Notes: generated by a model from the sequence alone, not told the origin. A DNA stretch of 64,000 nucleotides from Roseibium sp. HPY-6 (GCF_040530035.1 NZ_JBEWCD010000001.1:1612001-1676000), one strand, 5' to 3'. Shown: positions 26,974 through 35,933, numbered from the stretch's first letter. Numbers and translations are program-made.

Positions 26974-27813
26974 ATGATGCTGTTCGATACCCACCTTCAC
27001 CTGATCTACAAGGACCGGCTGAAGTATCCGTGGCTGAACGATTTCGACACATTGAACAGGGACAGTCATTTCGATGCCTACTGCCGCGACGCCGCCCGTT
27101 TGGGGATTGGTGGATGCCTGCATATGGAGGTGGATGTCGCGGAGCATCACATCGAGAAAGAAGCCGCGGTGATCGACGAGCTGATTGACGCACCGGGCAG
27201 CATGATGCGCGGAATGATCTCGTCCTGCCGACCGGAGAGCGACGACTTCGCCGCGTTTCTGGAACGCGCAAGGTCCAACCCAAACATCAAGGGCTTTCGC
27301 CGCGTTCTGCATGTCGTTCCGGATGACGTCGGCACGACCGTCACGTTCCGGGACAACATCAAACGACTTTCGGGAACCGGGCTGACCTTTGATTTATGTG
27401 TTCTGCCGCGGCAATTACACTTGGCGCTCGACCTCGTGTCGCATTGCCCGGATGTCACCTTCATTCTTGATCATTGCGGCGTGCCGGACGTTGCAGCCGG
27501 AGCATTCGAGCCCTGGCGCACAGGCGTTAAGGCTCTGGCAGAACGGCCAAACGTCTTCGCCAAGATCTCCGGAGTGGTTGCTTATGGCAATCCAGACACC
27601 TGGACGCTGAACGACATCAGACCCTTCGTCGAAGAGACCGTGGATGCCTTTGGCACAGACCGGATCGTGTGGGGATCGGACAGCCCGGTGTGCAACCTTG
27701 GTGGCGGCTTGCCCACTTGGGTGGCTGCAACGCACGCTTTGACGGAACGCTGGTCCACGACCGATCGCGAGGCGCTTTACCACATCAACGCTTGCAGACT
27801 GTGGCGGCTATGA
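26974..27813 (+). CDS. Amidohydrolase-family lactonase (COG3618, L-fuconolactonase-like)
   Basis: 279 residues, a metal-dependent TIM-barrel hydrolase. Metal ligands are visible as H7 and H9 in the DTHLHL start, H167 in LDHCG and D236 in WGSDSPV. The family includes L-fuconolactonase, L-rhamnono-lactonase and 2-pyrone-4,6-dicarboxylate lactonase. A strong GGAGGGAGG site precedes the ATG. It is the first gene of the plus-strand arm and should open the sugar lactone produced by a dehydrogenase, giving the acid substrate for the enolase-type dehydratase. Confidence 0.83.
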   Translation: MMLFDTHLHLIYKDRLKYPWLNDFDTLNRDSHFDAYCRDAARLGIGGCLHMEVDVAEHHIEKEAAVIDELIDAPGSMMRGMISSCRPESDDFAAFLERARSNPNIKGFRRVLHVVPDDVGTTVTFRDNIKRLSGTGLTFDLCVLPRQLHLALDLVSHCPDVTFILDHCGVPDVAAGAFEPWRTGVKALAERPNVFAKISGVVAYGNPDTWTLNDIRPFVEETVDAFGTDRIVWGSDSPVCNLGGGLPTWVAATHALTERWSTTDREALYHINACRLWRL

Positions 27814-27864
27814 GGCACACCATCTGAGTTTGTCTTGATAGCACCGGGGAAATGGAGGCGCACA

Positions 27865-28674
27865 GTGGCAGGAAAACTGGCAGATACCAAGGATACAGGC
27901 GACGTTGAAACGAATCTCAAGTACAGCGCGCCAGCCCTGTCCAAGGGCCTCGACATCCTTGAGCTTCTTGCCGAGCAGTCTCAGGGTCTGAAAAAGACGG
28001 AAATCGCCCAGGCGCTGAACCGTTCGGTAAGCGAGATCTACCGGATGCTGGCGGTGCTCCAGAGCCGTGGCTACGTGATGCTCGATACCGCAAGCGAGCG
28101 ATACTCGCTCACGATGCGAATGTTCGAACTCTCCCACCGTTTCCCGCCGACGAAACGGTTGACGGCCGTTGCCGGTGAAATCATGGCGGAGACCGCAATC
28201 ACGCTCAATCAGTCTGTCCATATGGCAATATTGAACGGCAACGAAATTCTCGTGATTGCGCAGGTCGACCCTCCCGGGAACAACATCACCTCCGTCCGCC
28301 TCGGCGCACGCGTTCCGATGGTCTTTACCTCATCCGGTGCGTGTCTGAGTTTTCAGATGTCCCCGGAAAGACGCGCCGAGATGTGTGAAAAAAATCCGAA
28401 CTTTTCGCCCAAGGCATTCGAGATGTTCGAAAACGCCGTCAAGCAGGTGGAAAAGACCGGGGTCTGTGAAAGTCCTTCAGCGATCGTGCAGGGCGTCCAC
28501 AATGTCGCCGTTCCCATCATTGGCTTCGGCGGCGAAGTCGCGGCATCCCTGACGGTTCCCTTCGTCAAACGCCTGATCAAGACCAGCGACCCCAACATCA
28601 AGGAATGCAAGGCAATCCTGCTTGAGGCAGGCCGGCAGATATCAAAGAAAATCGGTGCAGGTGCAGCTGTGTGA
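27865..28674 (+). CDS. IclR-family transcriptional regulator
   Basis: About 269 residues from GTG 27865, chosen for its GGAGG site; the frame extends back to a TTG at 27835. The N-terminal winged helix covers about residues 20-80 (ALSKGLDILELL, TEIAQALNRSVSEIYRMLAVLQSRGYV). The C-terminal part is an IclR effector-binding domain. It sits inside the island, 50 bases after the lactonase, and is the only regulator there. It probably binds the two ATATAAA-N7-TTTATAT sites and responds to a sugar acid intermediate. Confidence 0.85.
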   Translation: MAGKLADTKDTGDVETNLKYSAPALSKGLDILELLAEQSQGLKKTEIAQALNRSVSEIYRMLAVLQSRGYVMLDTASERYSLTMRMFELSHRFPPTKRLTAVAGEIMAETAITLNQSVHMAILNGNEILVIAQVDPPGNNITSVRLGARVPMVFTSSGACLSFQMSPERRAEMCEKNPNFSPKAFEMFENAVKQVEKTGVCESPSAIVQGVHNVAVPIIGFGGEVAASLTVPFVKRLIKTSDPNIKECKAILLEAGRQISKKIGAGAAV

Positions 28675-28707
28675 GGCCTGTACGAAAGAACTGGGAAATC
28701 GAAGCAA

Positions 28708-29850
28708 ATGACGCACGCCATCACTCTGAAGGGAATGACCTGGTCGGACCCGCGCGGGTACGATCCTCTGATTGCAGCAACTGCCGCTTTTGAACAGCAG
28801 AATGAAGGCGTGTCGATTACCTGGGACAAACGTTCGCTTCAGGAGTTCGAGAGCACACCGATCGAGGAACTGGCTGCCCAATATGACCTCATGATCATCG
28901 ACCATCCGCATGTTGGCGAAGCCGCGCGGCAAGGGTGCCTTCTGGCTTTGGACAGCTGGGTGCCCGCACAGTCGATGACGGCGATCGCGAACGAAACGGT
29001 TGGAAAAAGCTTCATTAGCTACACGATAAACGGACACCAATGGGCCTTGCCCGTAGACGCAGCCACCCAGGTACAAGCCCACAGGCCCGACCTTGGAGCG
29101 CGTGCCGAAACCTGGTCGGAGGTAAAACAGGTCGCCCGCGAAGGCGCCGTCGTCTTGCCAATGCGCCCGCCGCACTCGCTTATGTGTATTTATACCCTTG
29201 CTGCCAACATCGGGTGCCCGTGCGGGTCCGAACGCACGCGCCTTCTTCCCGAAGATGTCGCAAAAACCGTCTTTCTGGAATTGAAGGCTGTCACCGATCA
29301 CATCGACCCGGCCTGCTTTGGCATGGACCCGATTGCCGCGATGGACCGGCTGAGCGAAGAGACGACCCTTCGCATAGCGCCCCTCGTTTATCTTTACAAA
29401 GGCTATTCGAACGCAGGCTACCGGGGCCACCGGTTGGCCTTCACCGATATTCCAGTCCTCGGCAAGTCCGGTCCGATTGGTTCCGCGCTTGGCGGCACAG
29501 GCCTCGCAGTCTCCAGCAAAACCACAGAGCCCGAGGTTTGCAGTGAATTTGCTGCCTGGGTGGCGGGCGCAGATTGTCAGTCGGGCATTTACGCAGACGC
29601 GAACGGTCAGCCCGGCAATGCTGTTGCCTGGGCCGATCCACGCGTAAACGAGCCGGTTCTGGACGCCTATCGCAATACCAGGGCGACACACGAGGCCGCC
29701 TGGCTGAGGCCACGCCACGACGGTTATATGGCCTTTCAGCAATCAGCATCTGAGATCGTCAACGCCGCTCTGACGGAAGAGACGGGTATCGAAAACGCGA
29801 TCACTGAAATGAACGGCGCGTTTGCCTCCAGCTTTAACGAGGGGCACTGA
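28708..29850 (+). CDS. Solute-binding-protein-like protein without a signal peptide
   Basis: 380 residues with the look of an SBP_bac_1 receptor: GYDPLIAATAAFEQQNEGVSI, then YDLMIIDHPHVGEAARQG, then the late AAWVAGADCQSGIYADANGQP. The N-terminus (MTHAITLKGMTWSDPRGYD) begins directly in the mature fold, with no signal sequence or lipobox, and no better start lies upstream because the IclR gene ends 33 bases before. It is therefore probably cytoplasmic. The neighbouring IclR and CoA-transferase genes suggest a sensing, sequestering or enzymatic role in the CoA branch rather than transport. Confidence 0.78.
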   Translation: MTHAITLKGMTWSDPRGYDPLIAATAAFEQQNEGVSITWDKRSLQEFESTPIEELAAQYDLMIIDHPHVGEAARQGCLLALDSWVPAQSMTAIANETVGKSFISYTINGHQWALPVDAATQVQAHRPDLGARAETWSEVKQVAREGAVVLPMRPPHSLMCIYTLAANIGCPCGSERTRLLPEDVAKTVFLELKAVTDHIDPACFGMDPIAAMDRLSEETTLRIAPLVYLYKGYSNAGYRGHRLAFTDIPVLGKSGPIGSALGGTGLAVSSKTTEPEVCSEFAAWVAGADCQSGIYADANGQPGNAVAWADPRVNEPVLDAYRNTRATHEAAWLRPRHDGYMAFQQSASEIVNAALTEETGIENAITEMNGAFASSFNEGH

Positions 29851-29852
29851 AA

Positions 29853-30989
29853 ATGAATATGTCTGCTCCTTTGGACGGATTAAAGGTTGTCGATTTCAGC
29901 CAGTTTCTCGCCGGCCCTTACGCCACGCTCCGCCTTGCAGACCTCGGCGCCGATGTCATCAAGATCGAGAAAAGCGGAAAAGGTGATCTCTCCCGGTATC
30001 TGTACGTGTCGGACGTGCTGATTGATGGAGAAAGCACGATCTTTCACGCCATTAACCGCGGCAAACGCTCCATTGCAGTCGATCTGAAACTGGAGTCGGA
30101 TCGCGAGAAGGTCTGGAAGCTGATTGATGATGCCGACGTGGTTGTCCAGAATTTTCGGCCAGGCGTTATAGAGCGTCTTGGGTTTGGAGCGGACGCCGTA
30201 CGTAGAAGGAACCCGTGGATTGTCTACGGCTCGGTTTCGGGATACGGCGGAGACAATGACTGGGCGGCGCTGCCGGGTCAGGATCTTCTGGCCCAGGCCC
30301 GGAGCGGGATCATGTGGCTGTCAGGTGCGGAACAACACGGGCCCGTCGCAATCGGCTTGCCGGTCGCCGATGTTCTTGCCGGCGCTGCATTAACACAGGG
30401 CATTTTGGCGCTTTTGGTCAGGCGCGGAATAACGGGCGAAGGAGGCGTCGTCGAGACCAGTCTGATCGAGGCGATTACGGATCTTCAGTTCGAATTGCTG
30501 TCGACGTTTCTCAACGATGGACGGCAAACGCCCAGACGTCCACGCAACAATCCTGCGCATTCCTACCTGTCAGCACCCTACGGCGTATATGCGACGGCAG
30601 ACGGACACATCGCAGTTGCCATGAATGACCTGCAAGACCTGTTTGCCTGTCTTGGAATAAACCAGTCCCTGGAAGGCCTGGATACCTTTTTGGATCGGGA
30701 TCACATAGCCCGGCTACTCAATGACCACCTCAAAACCCAGCCAACAAACATATGGATTGAGAAAATGGTCGAGGCCGACCTTTGGGCGGCGCCAGTGATG
30801 GACTGGCACGATTTGATCAACTCCGGAATTCTTCAGAAGCTCGGCATGATTGGTGACGTTCAGCGCGGCGAACAGTCGTTTCATTCTCTGCTGTCACCTC
30901 TCCGGGTCGACGGCAAACGTCAGGCAACAACAGGGGCAGCACCTTACCTGACCACCGATGCTGTTGACTGGTTTGACACCAAACGATGA
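29853..30989 (+). CDS. Class III (CaiB/BaiF) CoA-transferase 2
   Basis: 378 residues. It opens with VVDFSQFLAGPYATLRLADLGADVIKIE and has the catalytic Asp144 in PGQDLLAQ. It is closely similar to CoA-transferase 1 at 17.8 kb along most of its length, so the two arose by duplication and may work as a heteromer or on successive acids. It starts two bases after the solute-binding-like gene and ends the plus-strand arm. Confidence 0.85.
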   Translation: MNMSAPLDGLKVVDFSQFLAGPYATLRLADLGADVIKIEKSGKGDLSRYLYVSDVLIDGESTIFHAINRGKRSIAVDLKLESDREKVWKLIDDADVVVQNFRPGVIERLGFGADAVRRRNPWIVYGSVSGYGGDNDWAALPGQDLLAQARSGIMWLSGAEQHGPVAIGLPVADVLAGAALTQGILALLVRRGITGEGGVVETSLIEAITDLQFELLSTFLNDGRQTPRRPRNNPAHSYLSAPYGVYATADGHIAVAMNDLQDLFACLGINQSLEGLDTFLDRDHIARLLNDHLKTQPTNIWIEKMVEADLWAAPVMDWHDLINSGILQKLGMIGDVQRGEQSFHSLLSPLRVDGKRQATTGAAPYLTTDAVDWFDTKR

Positions 30990-31142
30990 CTGTATCCGGC
31001 ACCCACTCCATGACAGCGTGTGCCGCCGAATTGCACCCGGCCTGTGCCGGTCCTATGGGATGATGCGTTTGCGCAGCAACTGATCGGAGCGGCAAAACAG
31101 GCCGCGACCGTTCGACCTGTGTCAAGCGCGAGACCGTGTTCC

Positions 31143-31889
31143 TTAAGTGTGCTTTTTCAATATTTCTTCGCGAAGCGCACCCTTGATGTCTCTTAGGGCG
31201 TAGAGCGTAATCGTGCTGCTCACCCCCTTGGTCCGCAGGTCAACGACATAAGGCAGCACGTCCTCTCTATGCCAACGCATAAGATCCCGCAGGCACCACC
31301 CCACTCCGGTTTGCACCAGACGTTCCGGGTCTTTGACCAGCACATCACAATTGGCAAGCGCTGTGTCTTTATGAAGGCCTGACTTCGCGACCTTTCGTGT
31401 GAAGATGACAACACTCGCCCTGCGAAGCCAGAGATCCTCGTCTGTGGTCCAAGACCGAAGCAGGTCAATGAACTCCTCCTCGTGAGCTTCGAGAACGAAC
31501 CTCAGGAATGATCCGGTGTATGCATCGATTTTACTCCACCCATGCAATCCCCTTAGAAGTTGCTCCAGGAGATCAAAATGCTGCGGTGAGAAATAGCTTG
31601 AGGCCTGCTCCAACAGGGCCAGCGCAACAGTCTTTTGCTCGCCATATCCTGAATTGATAAGCCGCCGTGCCAGTTCAATCTTCTGCTCCGTCGCCAGGTC
31701 ACGAAAGTCAGCCTTGTAGCCTGCAACAAATCGCTTCATCTGCGGCGCTCGAACGCCATAAGCAAGGTAACGTGTGTCAGGCTCATCGGCGTCAGACGCA
31801 TATGGAGAAACGTCGCCCAATGCACGGAGCCTTGTGGCGATAGACTGATGCAGGGCGTCGATGTCGGGATTGTTCTGCTGGATTGCCAT
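31143..31889 (-). CDS. DNA alkylation repair protein, AlkD-like HEAT-repeat fold
   Basis: 248 residues. It has the AlkD family pattern of helical repeats with YLAYGVRAPQMKRFV near residue 45, LLRGLHGWSKIDAYTGSF near 115, LWLRRASVVIFTRKVA near 153 and the late VGWCLRDLMRWH. Such enzymes remove bulky or cationic alkylated bases. A second small open gene (31899-32171) ends ten bases upstream and may be co-transcribed. It is not obviously linked to the sugar operons around it. Confidence 0.82.
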   Translation of the reverse strand: MAIQQNNPDIDALHQSIATRLRALGDVSPYASDADEPDTRYLAYGVRAPQMKRFVAGYKADFRDLATEQKIELARRLINSGYGEQKTVALALLEQASSYFSPQHFDLLEQLLRGLHGWSKIDAYTGSFLRFVLEAHEEEFIDLLRSWTTDEDLWLRRASVVIFTRKVAKSGLHKDTALANCDVLVKDPERLVQTGVGWCLRDLMRWHREDVLPYVVDLRTKGVSSTITLYALRDIKGALREEILKKHT

Positions 31890-31898
31890 TGAAGCAAT

Positions 31899-32171
31899 CT
31901 AGGTTGGGTATGGTCCGCCGACAATGAGACTTCTGCACTGCCTGTCATCATCGCCTTTCAAGATAAGTTGTGTGACGTAGCAATGGTCTTCGCTGCGAAC
32001 CCTCTCCAATAATCTCGGTCGCTTCACTGGCACACGACGGATACAGCCTTCAAAACCGGTAAAGACCTGGCGCCGTCCCGCTGAGGTGACCGAAACAGTG
32101 TTCGACGATAGCCGACTTCCAATGCTGTCCTTCACAACAAACCAGGCTACTTCCACCTCATTTTCGGGCAC
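31899..32171 (-). CDS. Small hypothetical protein upstream of alkD-like gene
   Basis: About 90 residues starting at a GTG with no clear ribosome site. The composition looks protein-like (VEVAWFVVKDSIGSRLSS, then DDRQCRSLIVGG), but I do not recognise it. Its stop lies ten bases before the AlkD-like start, which supports a shared transcript. It could also be a chance frame, so confidence is low. Confidence 0.35.
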   Translation of the reverse strand: MPENEVEVAWFVVKDSIGSRLSSNTVSVTSAGRRQVFTGFEGCIRRVPVKRPRLLERVRSEDHCYVTQLILKGDDDRQCRSLIVGGPYPT

Positions 32172-32243
32172 TGGGCATATTTTTTTTCAAGTCTCATTTG
32201 GTAACGAATTCAGCGCACTGCGTTGGTAGTCACAGCGCAAAAA

Positions 32244-32273
32244 TGAATGCATTCAAAAAAATGAACCGTTTCA
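32244..32273. promoter_or_regulatory. Tandem LacI-type operators of the ribose operon
   Basis: Two palindromes 18 bp centre to centre: TGAATGCATTCA (32244-32255, perfect) and TGAACCGTTTCA (32262-32273, one mismatch). Both resemble the TGAA-N4-TTCA pattern bound by LacI-family repressors. TTGACG at 32276-32281 directly after them could be the -35 box; I do not see a clear -10. The regulator encoded at 37.3 kb is the likely binder. Confidence 0.55.
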
Positions 32274-32368
32274 TATTGACGGACTTCCTGTCCCGTGTTT
32301 TCCTTATTTAGCCACTTCACCTCAGCAGCCCGATGTGAAAAGGCGTTACCTTTTTAGGGAGGAAAATC

Positions 32369-33289
32369 ATGAAGTTATTGAAAATCGCTGCCGCGGCAGC
32401 GACCGGTCTCGCTTTGCTTGCTGGAACCGCTCAAGCCGATGACAAACCGGTTGTAGGCCTCATCATGAAGTCGCTTGCCAACGAGTTTTTTCAGAACATG
32501 ATGGCGGGCGCTCAGGCCCATGAAGAAAAGCGTGGCGACTACAAATTGCTCGCCGTCGGAATGCAGAACGAAACAGACTTTGAATCGCAGATCAACGCGG
32601 TTGAAAATTTCATCACACAGGGTGTCGATGCAATCGTGGTGGCCCCTGCCGATTCCAGAGCAATGGTCCGCCCTCTGAAGAAGGCAATGGAAGCCGGCAT
32701 TGTCGTGGTCAACTTCGATGTGGCCTTGGACACGGAAGCCAAGGCGCAACAGAGTGTCGAACTCGCCTTTGTCGGACCCGACAACCGCGGCGGTGCAAAA
32801 CTCGCCGGTGATGCGCTCGGCAAAAAACTTGGCGCAGGTGGCAAGGTCGTCATCATCGAAGGCAATCCAGGCGCTGACAATGCAAACCAAAGACGCCTCG
32901 GATTTGAAGATTCCGTCGCCGAGTTCGAACTTGAATTGCTCGATAGCCGCACAGCGCATTGGGAAACAGAAGAAGCCAACACTGTGTTTTCCAACATGCT
33001 GACGGCGCATCCGGACATACAGGGTGTAATGGCAGCAAACGACTCCATGGCCATCGGCGTCGTGAAGGCGCTGGAAAGCGCGGGCCGTGACGACATCGTT
33101 GTCGTCGGCTTCGACAATATTCCTGCGGTCGGCCCGATGATCGCTGATGGGCGCATGCTGGCGACTGTCGATCAGTTCGGAACCGACATGGCAGCGAATT
33201 CCATCGACCTCGCACTTGAGGTGGTCAAGGGCGGCCCGGCGCTTGAAGGCTGGGTAAAGACACCGATCGAGTTGGTGACCGCCAATTAA
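32369..33289 (+). CDS. rbsB: Ribose-type ABC transporter periplasmic binding protein
   Basis: 306 residues with a Sec signal peptide (residues 1-23, ending AQA-DD). It has the Peripla_BP_4 fold with VVGLIMKSLANEFFQNMMAGAQ at the mature N-terminus, VDAIVVAPADSRAMV near 95 and VMAANDSMAIGVVKAL near 220. A strong AGGGAGG site precedes it. It begins an rbsBACDKR operon, which makes ribose the best guess for the ligand. Confidence 0.88.
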   Translation: MKLLKIAAAAATGLALLAGTAQADDKPVVGLIMKSLANEFFQNMMAGAQAHEEKRGDYKLLAVGMQNETDFESQINAVENFITQGVDAIVVAPADSRAMVRPLKKAMEAGIVVVNFDVALDTEAKAQQSVELAFVGPDNRGGAKLAGDALGKKLGAGGKVVIIEGNPGADNANQRRLGFEDSVAEFELELLDSRTAHWETEEANTVFSNMLTAHPDIQGVMAANDSMAIGVVKALESAGRDDIVVVGFDNIPAVGPMIADGRMLATVDQFGTDMAANSIDLALEVVKGGPALEGWVKTPIELVTAN

Positions 33290-33301
33290 GCGATCCCCAG
33301 G

Positions 33302-33335
33302 CGCCCCCGCCTTGCTCTGTCTGAGAGCGGGGGCG
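33302..33335 (+). promoter_or_regulatory. Intercistronic hairpin between rbsB and rbsA
   Basis: Nine-bp GC stem (CGCCCCCGC with GCGGGGGCG) with a 16-base loop that can pair further (GCTC with GAG). It begins 13 bases after the rbsB stop and has no T-run behind it. As with the CUT1 receptor gene at 25.5 kb, it probably protects the receptor message and lets rbsB be expressed above the rest. Confidence 0.55.
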
Positions 33336-33369
33336 GCTCCCCTTCCAAAGCAAGTTGACTGGACACACC

Positions 33370-34938
33370 ATGGCAGCCGCATTGCTTGCAACCTCGCCCG
33401 AACCAGCCAAGAGCCCTGCGTTTCTGTCCGTTGAAGGACTGAAGAAACACTTTGTTGGGGTCAAGGCACTTGATGGCGTCAGTTTCTCGCTCGAAATGGG
33501 CGAAGTACATGCCCTTGTTGGAGAAAACGGGGCCGGCAAATCCACTCTCATCAAAATTCTTTCCGGGGTCTTTCCGCACGATGCCGGCACCATTTCTCTG
33601 GCAGGCGAAGACTACCGGCCAGCGAACCCGCACGTTGCCAAGGAACTTGGTGTCCAGGTTGTTCACCAGGAATTCAATCTGCTGGATCATTTGAGCATCG
33701 CGGAAAACATCTCCGTGGAAAGAATGCCGACAACCCGTTTCGGCCTTTTGGACAAAAAGGAAATGAACCGGCGCGCGCGAACGGCACTGGATGCAATTGG
33801 CCTGACCGACATAGACGTCAAAGCCCCGGTCAGCACTCTTGGGATCGCGCATCGCCAGCTCGTTGAAATTTCAAGGGCGCTGCAATGCAAAAGCCGGATC
33901 CTGATCCTGGACGAACCAACTGCAACGCTGACCGAGCGGGAAACCAAACGGCTCTTCGATATCATTGCGTCCATCAAGGATGAAGGTGTCACGGTCGTCT
34001 TCGTGTCTCATCACCTCGACGAAGTGTTCGCCATTTGCGACCGAGTGACAGTGTTTCGAAACGGCGTTTCCATCGGGACGGACCATATTTCTGAGACCAC
34101 GCCCGATGGGGTCGTTCTGAAGATGGTCGGCCGCCAGCTTGCCGCGACTTCCAACGACGCCGATCCATCCCGAATGACCGGCGAGGTCGCACTGCGCCTT
34201 GAAGATATTCGAACGCAGGCGAACCCGAAAGAGACCGGTGTTTCCTTCGAGCTCCGGCATGGCGAAATTGTCGGCATTGCAGGACTTGTAGGTGCGGGGC
34301 GAACGGAAATCCTGAGAGGTATTTTCGGCGTCGACCCGATCAGGTCCGGCCGCATCCTCCAAGGAAGCAACGAGGTGCGTTTCAGCGGACCACGCGATGC
34401 GATTGCAGCCGGCATCGGCTTTGTCACCGAGGATCGGAAGGACGAAGGCCTGATTTTGGACATGCCGATCGCCGCAAATATTTCCCTTGCCAACATGAGC
34501 GCCGTTTCCAAATCCGGATTGCTGCAGTTTTCGCAAGAAAACCGGTGTTCGCGTGAAGGCGGCGAACGGTTGAAGCTGAAGTACGGCAAGTTGTCAGACG
34601 CTGTGTCCAGCCTTTCAGGCGGCAACCAGCAAAAAGTCGTTCTCGCCAAATGGCTGGCACGAAACCCGAAAGTGCTCTTGCTGGACGAACCGACCCGTGG
34701 TGTCGATGTCGGCGCGAAAGCGGAAATCTACACAATACTCAAGGAGCTGGCGCGCAGCGGCGTGGCGTTGCTCGTGGTGTCATCGGAGATGCCGGAGTTG
34801 ATGACGCTCGCAGACCGCATTCTTGTCCTCGCCGAACATGAAATCCAAGGCGAGCTGAAGCGTCCCGAATTCTCGGAAGAAAACATCCTGAAACTGGCCT
34901 ATGGCCAGGCCCGGCAGGCCGGAGGACACACGCAATGA
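33370..34938 (+). CDS. rbsA: Ribose ABC transporter ATPase (fused two-domain RbsA)
   Basis: About 522 residues, the full-length two-domain form. Domain 1 has GENGAGKST and ILILDEPTATLT. Domain 2 has the degenerate GLVGAGRTE, signature LSGGNQQKVVLAKWL and LLLDEPTRGVDVG. ATG 33370 is preferred over TTG 33355. It contrasts with the split version encoded at 12.9-14.4 kb. The stop overlaps the permease start by four bases. Confidence 0.9.
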   Translation: MAAALLATSPEPAKSPAFLSVEGLKKHFVGVKALDGVSFSLEMGEVHALVGENGAGKSTLIKILSGVFPHDAGTISLAGEDYRPANPHVAKELGVQVVHQEFNLLDHLSIAENISVERMPTTRFGLLDKKEMNRRARTALDAIGLTDIDVKAPVSTLGIAHRQLVEISRALQCKSRILILDEPTATLTERETKRLFDIIASIKDEGVTVVFVSHHLDEVFAICDRVTVFRNGVSIGTDHISETTPDGVVLKMVGRQLAATSNDADPSRMTGEVALRLEDIRTQANPKETGVSFELRHGEIVGIAGLVGAGRTEILRGIFGVDPIRSGRILQGSNEVRFSGPRDAIAAGIGFVTEDRKDEGLILDMPIAANISLANMSAVSKSGLLQFSQENRCSREGGERLKLKYGKLSDAVSSLSGGNQQKVVLAKWLARNPKVLLLDEPTRGVDVGAKAEIYTILKELARSGVALLVVSSEMPELMTLADRILVLAEHEIQGELKRPEFSEENILKLAYGQARQAGGHTQ

Positions 34939-35933
34939 CAACGCAGACCCTTTCTGAAACCATGCCCCAACCAACCCGTTTTTCCATACGCACCATTCTG
35001 CAGAACGCCGGCATCGGCCTTGCACTTTTGGCTCTCATTCTTTTTTTCTCGGTGTTTACGGAGCACTTCCTGACGCCGAACAACATCACCAACATTCTGA
35101 CGCAGATCACCATCAATCTGGTCCTGGCGGTCGGCATGACATTCGTCATTCTGATTGGCGGAATCGATCTGTCGGTCGGTTCCGTGATGGCATTTGCAGC
35201 CGTTGTCGCCGGCAAGGCGATCACGTTGCCGGGCTTCGGACCGGCGGAGGCAATTGCACTCGCGATCGTCGCGGCAACGCTGACGGGTGTACTCTGCGGC
35301 ATGATCAATGGCGTCATCAGCGCCTATTGGGCTTTGCCGTCATTCATTATCACGTTGGGGATGCTCAACATAGCGCGCGGAGCAGCGCTTCAGGTTTCTG
35401 ACGCCCAGACCATTTATTCATTCCCGTATGCCTTTGAAGAATTTGGCTCTGCCATGATCTACGGCATTCCGGTGGTGTTTCTGGTTGCTCTGTTCCTGGT
35501 TCTCATAGCCTGGTTCGTGCTCAACTTCACTGTTTTCGGACGGCTGCTCTACGGTATCGGCAACAATGAGGAAGCGGTGCGTCTCGCAGGCCATTCGGTC
35601 TATTGGTACAAGGTCGCAGCCTTTACCATTTGCGGCTTCACGGCCGGTATTGCGGCGATCGTCTATATGGCACGGCTGAATATTTCCAGTCCGATTGCCG
35701 GTATTGGCTTTGAACTCAATGCCATTGCCGCCGTCATTATCGGAGGCACCAGCCTGAGCGGTGGACGCGGGTCTGTGATCGGAACCTTGCTGGGCGCTTT
35801 CATCATCGGCGTTCTGGCGAACGGATTGATCCTGATAGGCCTTTCCGACTTCATGCGCCAGATGATTACGGGTGTCGTCATCATCGTTGCCGTCGTGCTT
35901 GACTACTACCGCGCCAAGTACACTTCGAAATGA
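34935..35933 (+). CDS. rbsC: Ribose ABC transporter permease
   Basis: 332 residues, RbsC family with multiple membrane helices and the signature MTFVILIGGIDLSVGSVMAF near residue 75, and GGTSLSGGRGSVIGT late in the protein. It overlaps rbsA at its start and rbsD at its end by four bases each. It forms the homodimeric channel of the ribose importer. Confidence 0.9.
   Translation: MTTQTLSETMPQPTRFSIRTILQNAGIGLALLALILFFSVFTEHFLTPNNITNILTQITINLVLAVGMTFVILIGGIDLSVGSVMAFAAVVAGKAITLPGFGPAEAIALAIVAATLTGVLCGMINGVISAYWALPSFIITLGMLNIARGAALQVSDAQTIYSFPYAFEEFGSAMIYGIPVVFLVALFLVLIAWFVLNFTVFGRLLYGIGNNEEAVRLAGHSVYWYKVAAFTICGFTAGIAAIVYMARLNISSPIAGIGFELNAIAAVIIGGTSLSGGRGSVIGTLLGAFIIGVLANGLILIGLSDFMRQMITGVVIIVAVVLDYYRAKYTSK

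Noticed and set aside
28642..29742. Open frame of 366 codons opposite the SBP-like gene
   Set aside because: Antisense shadow; the plus-strand frame has SBP features and fits the operon spacing.
32375..33391. Open frame of 338 codons opposite rbsB
   Set aside because: Antisense to a clear ribose-binding protein; Cys/His-rich noise.
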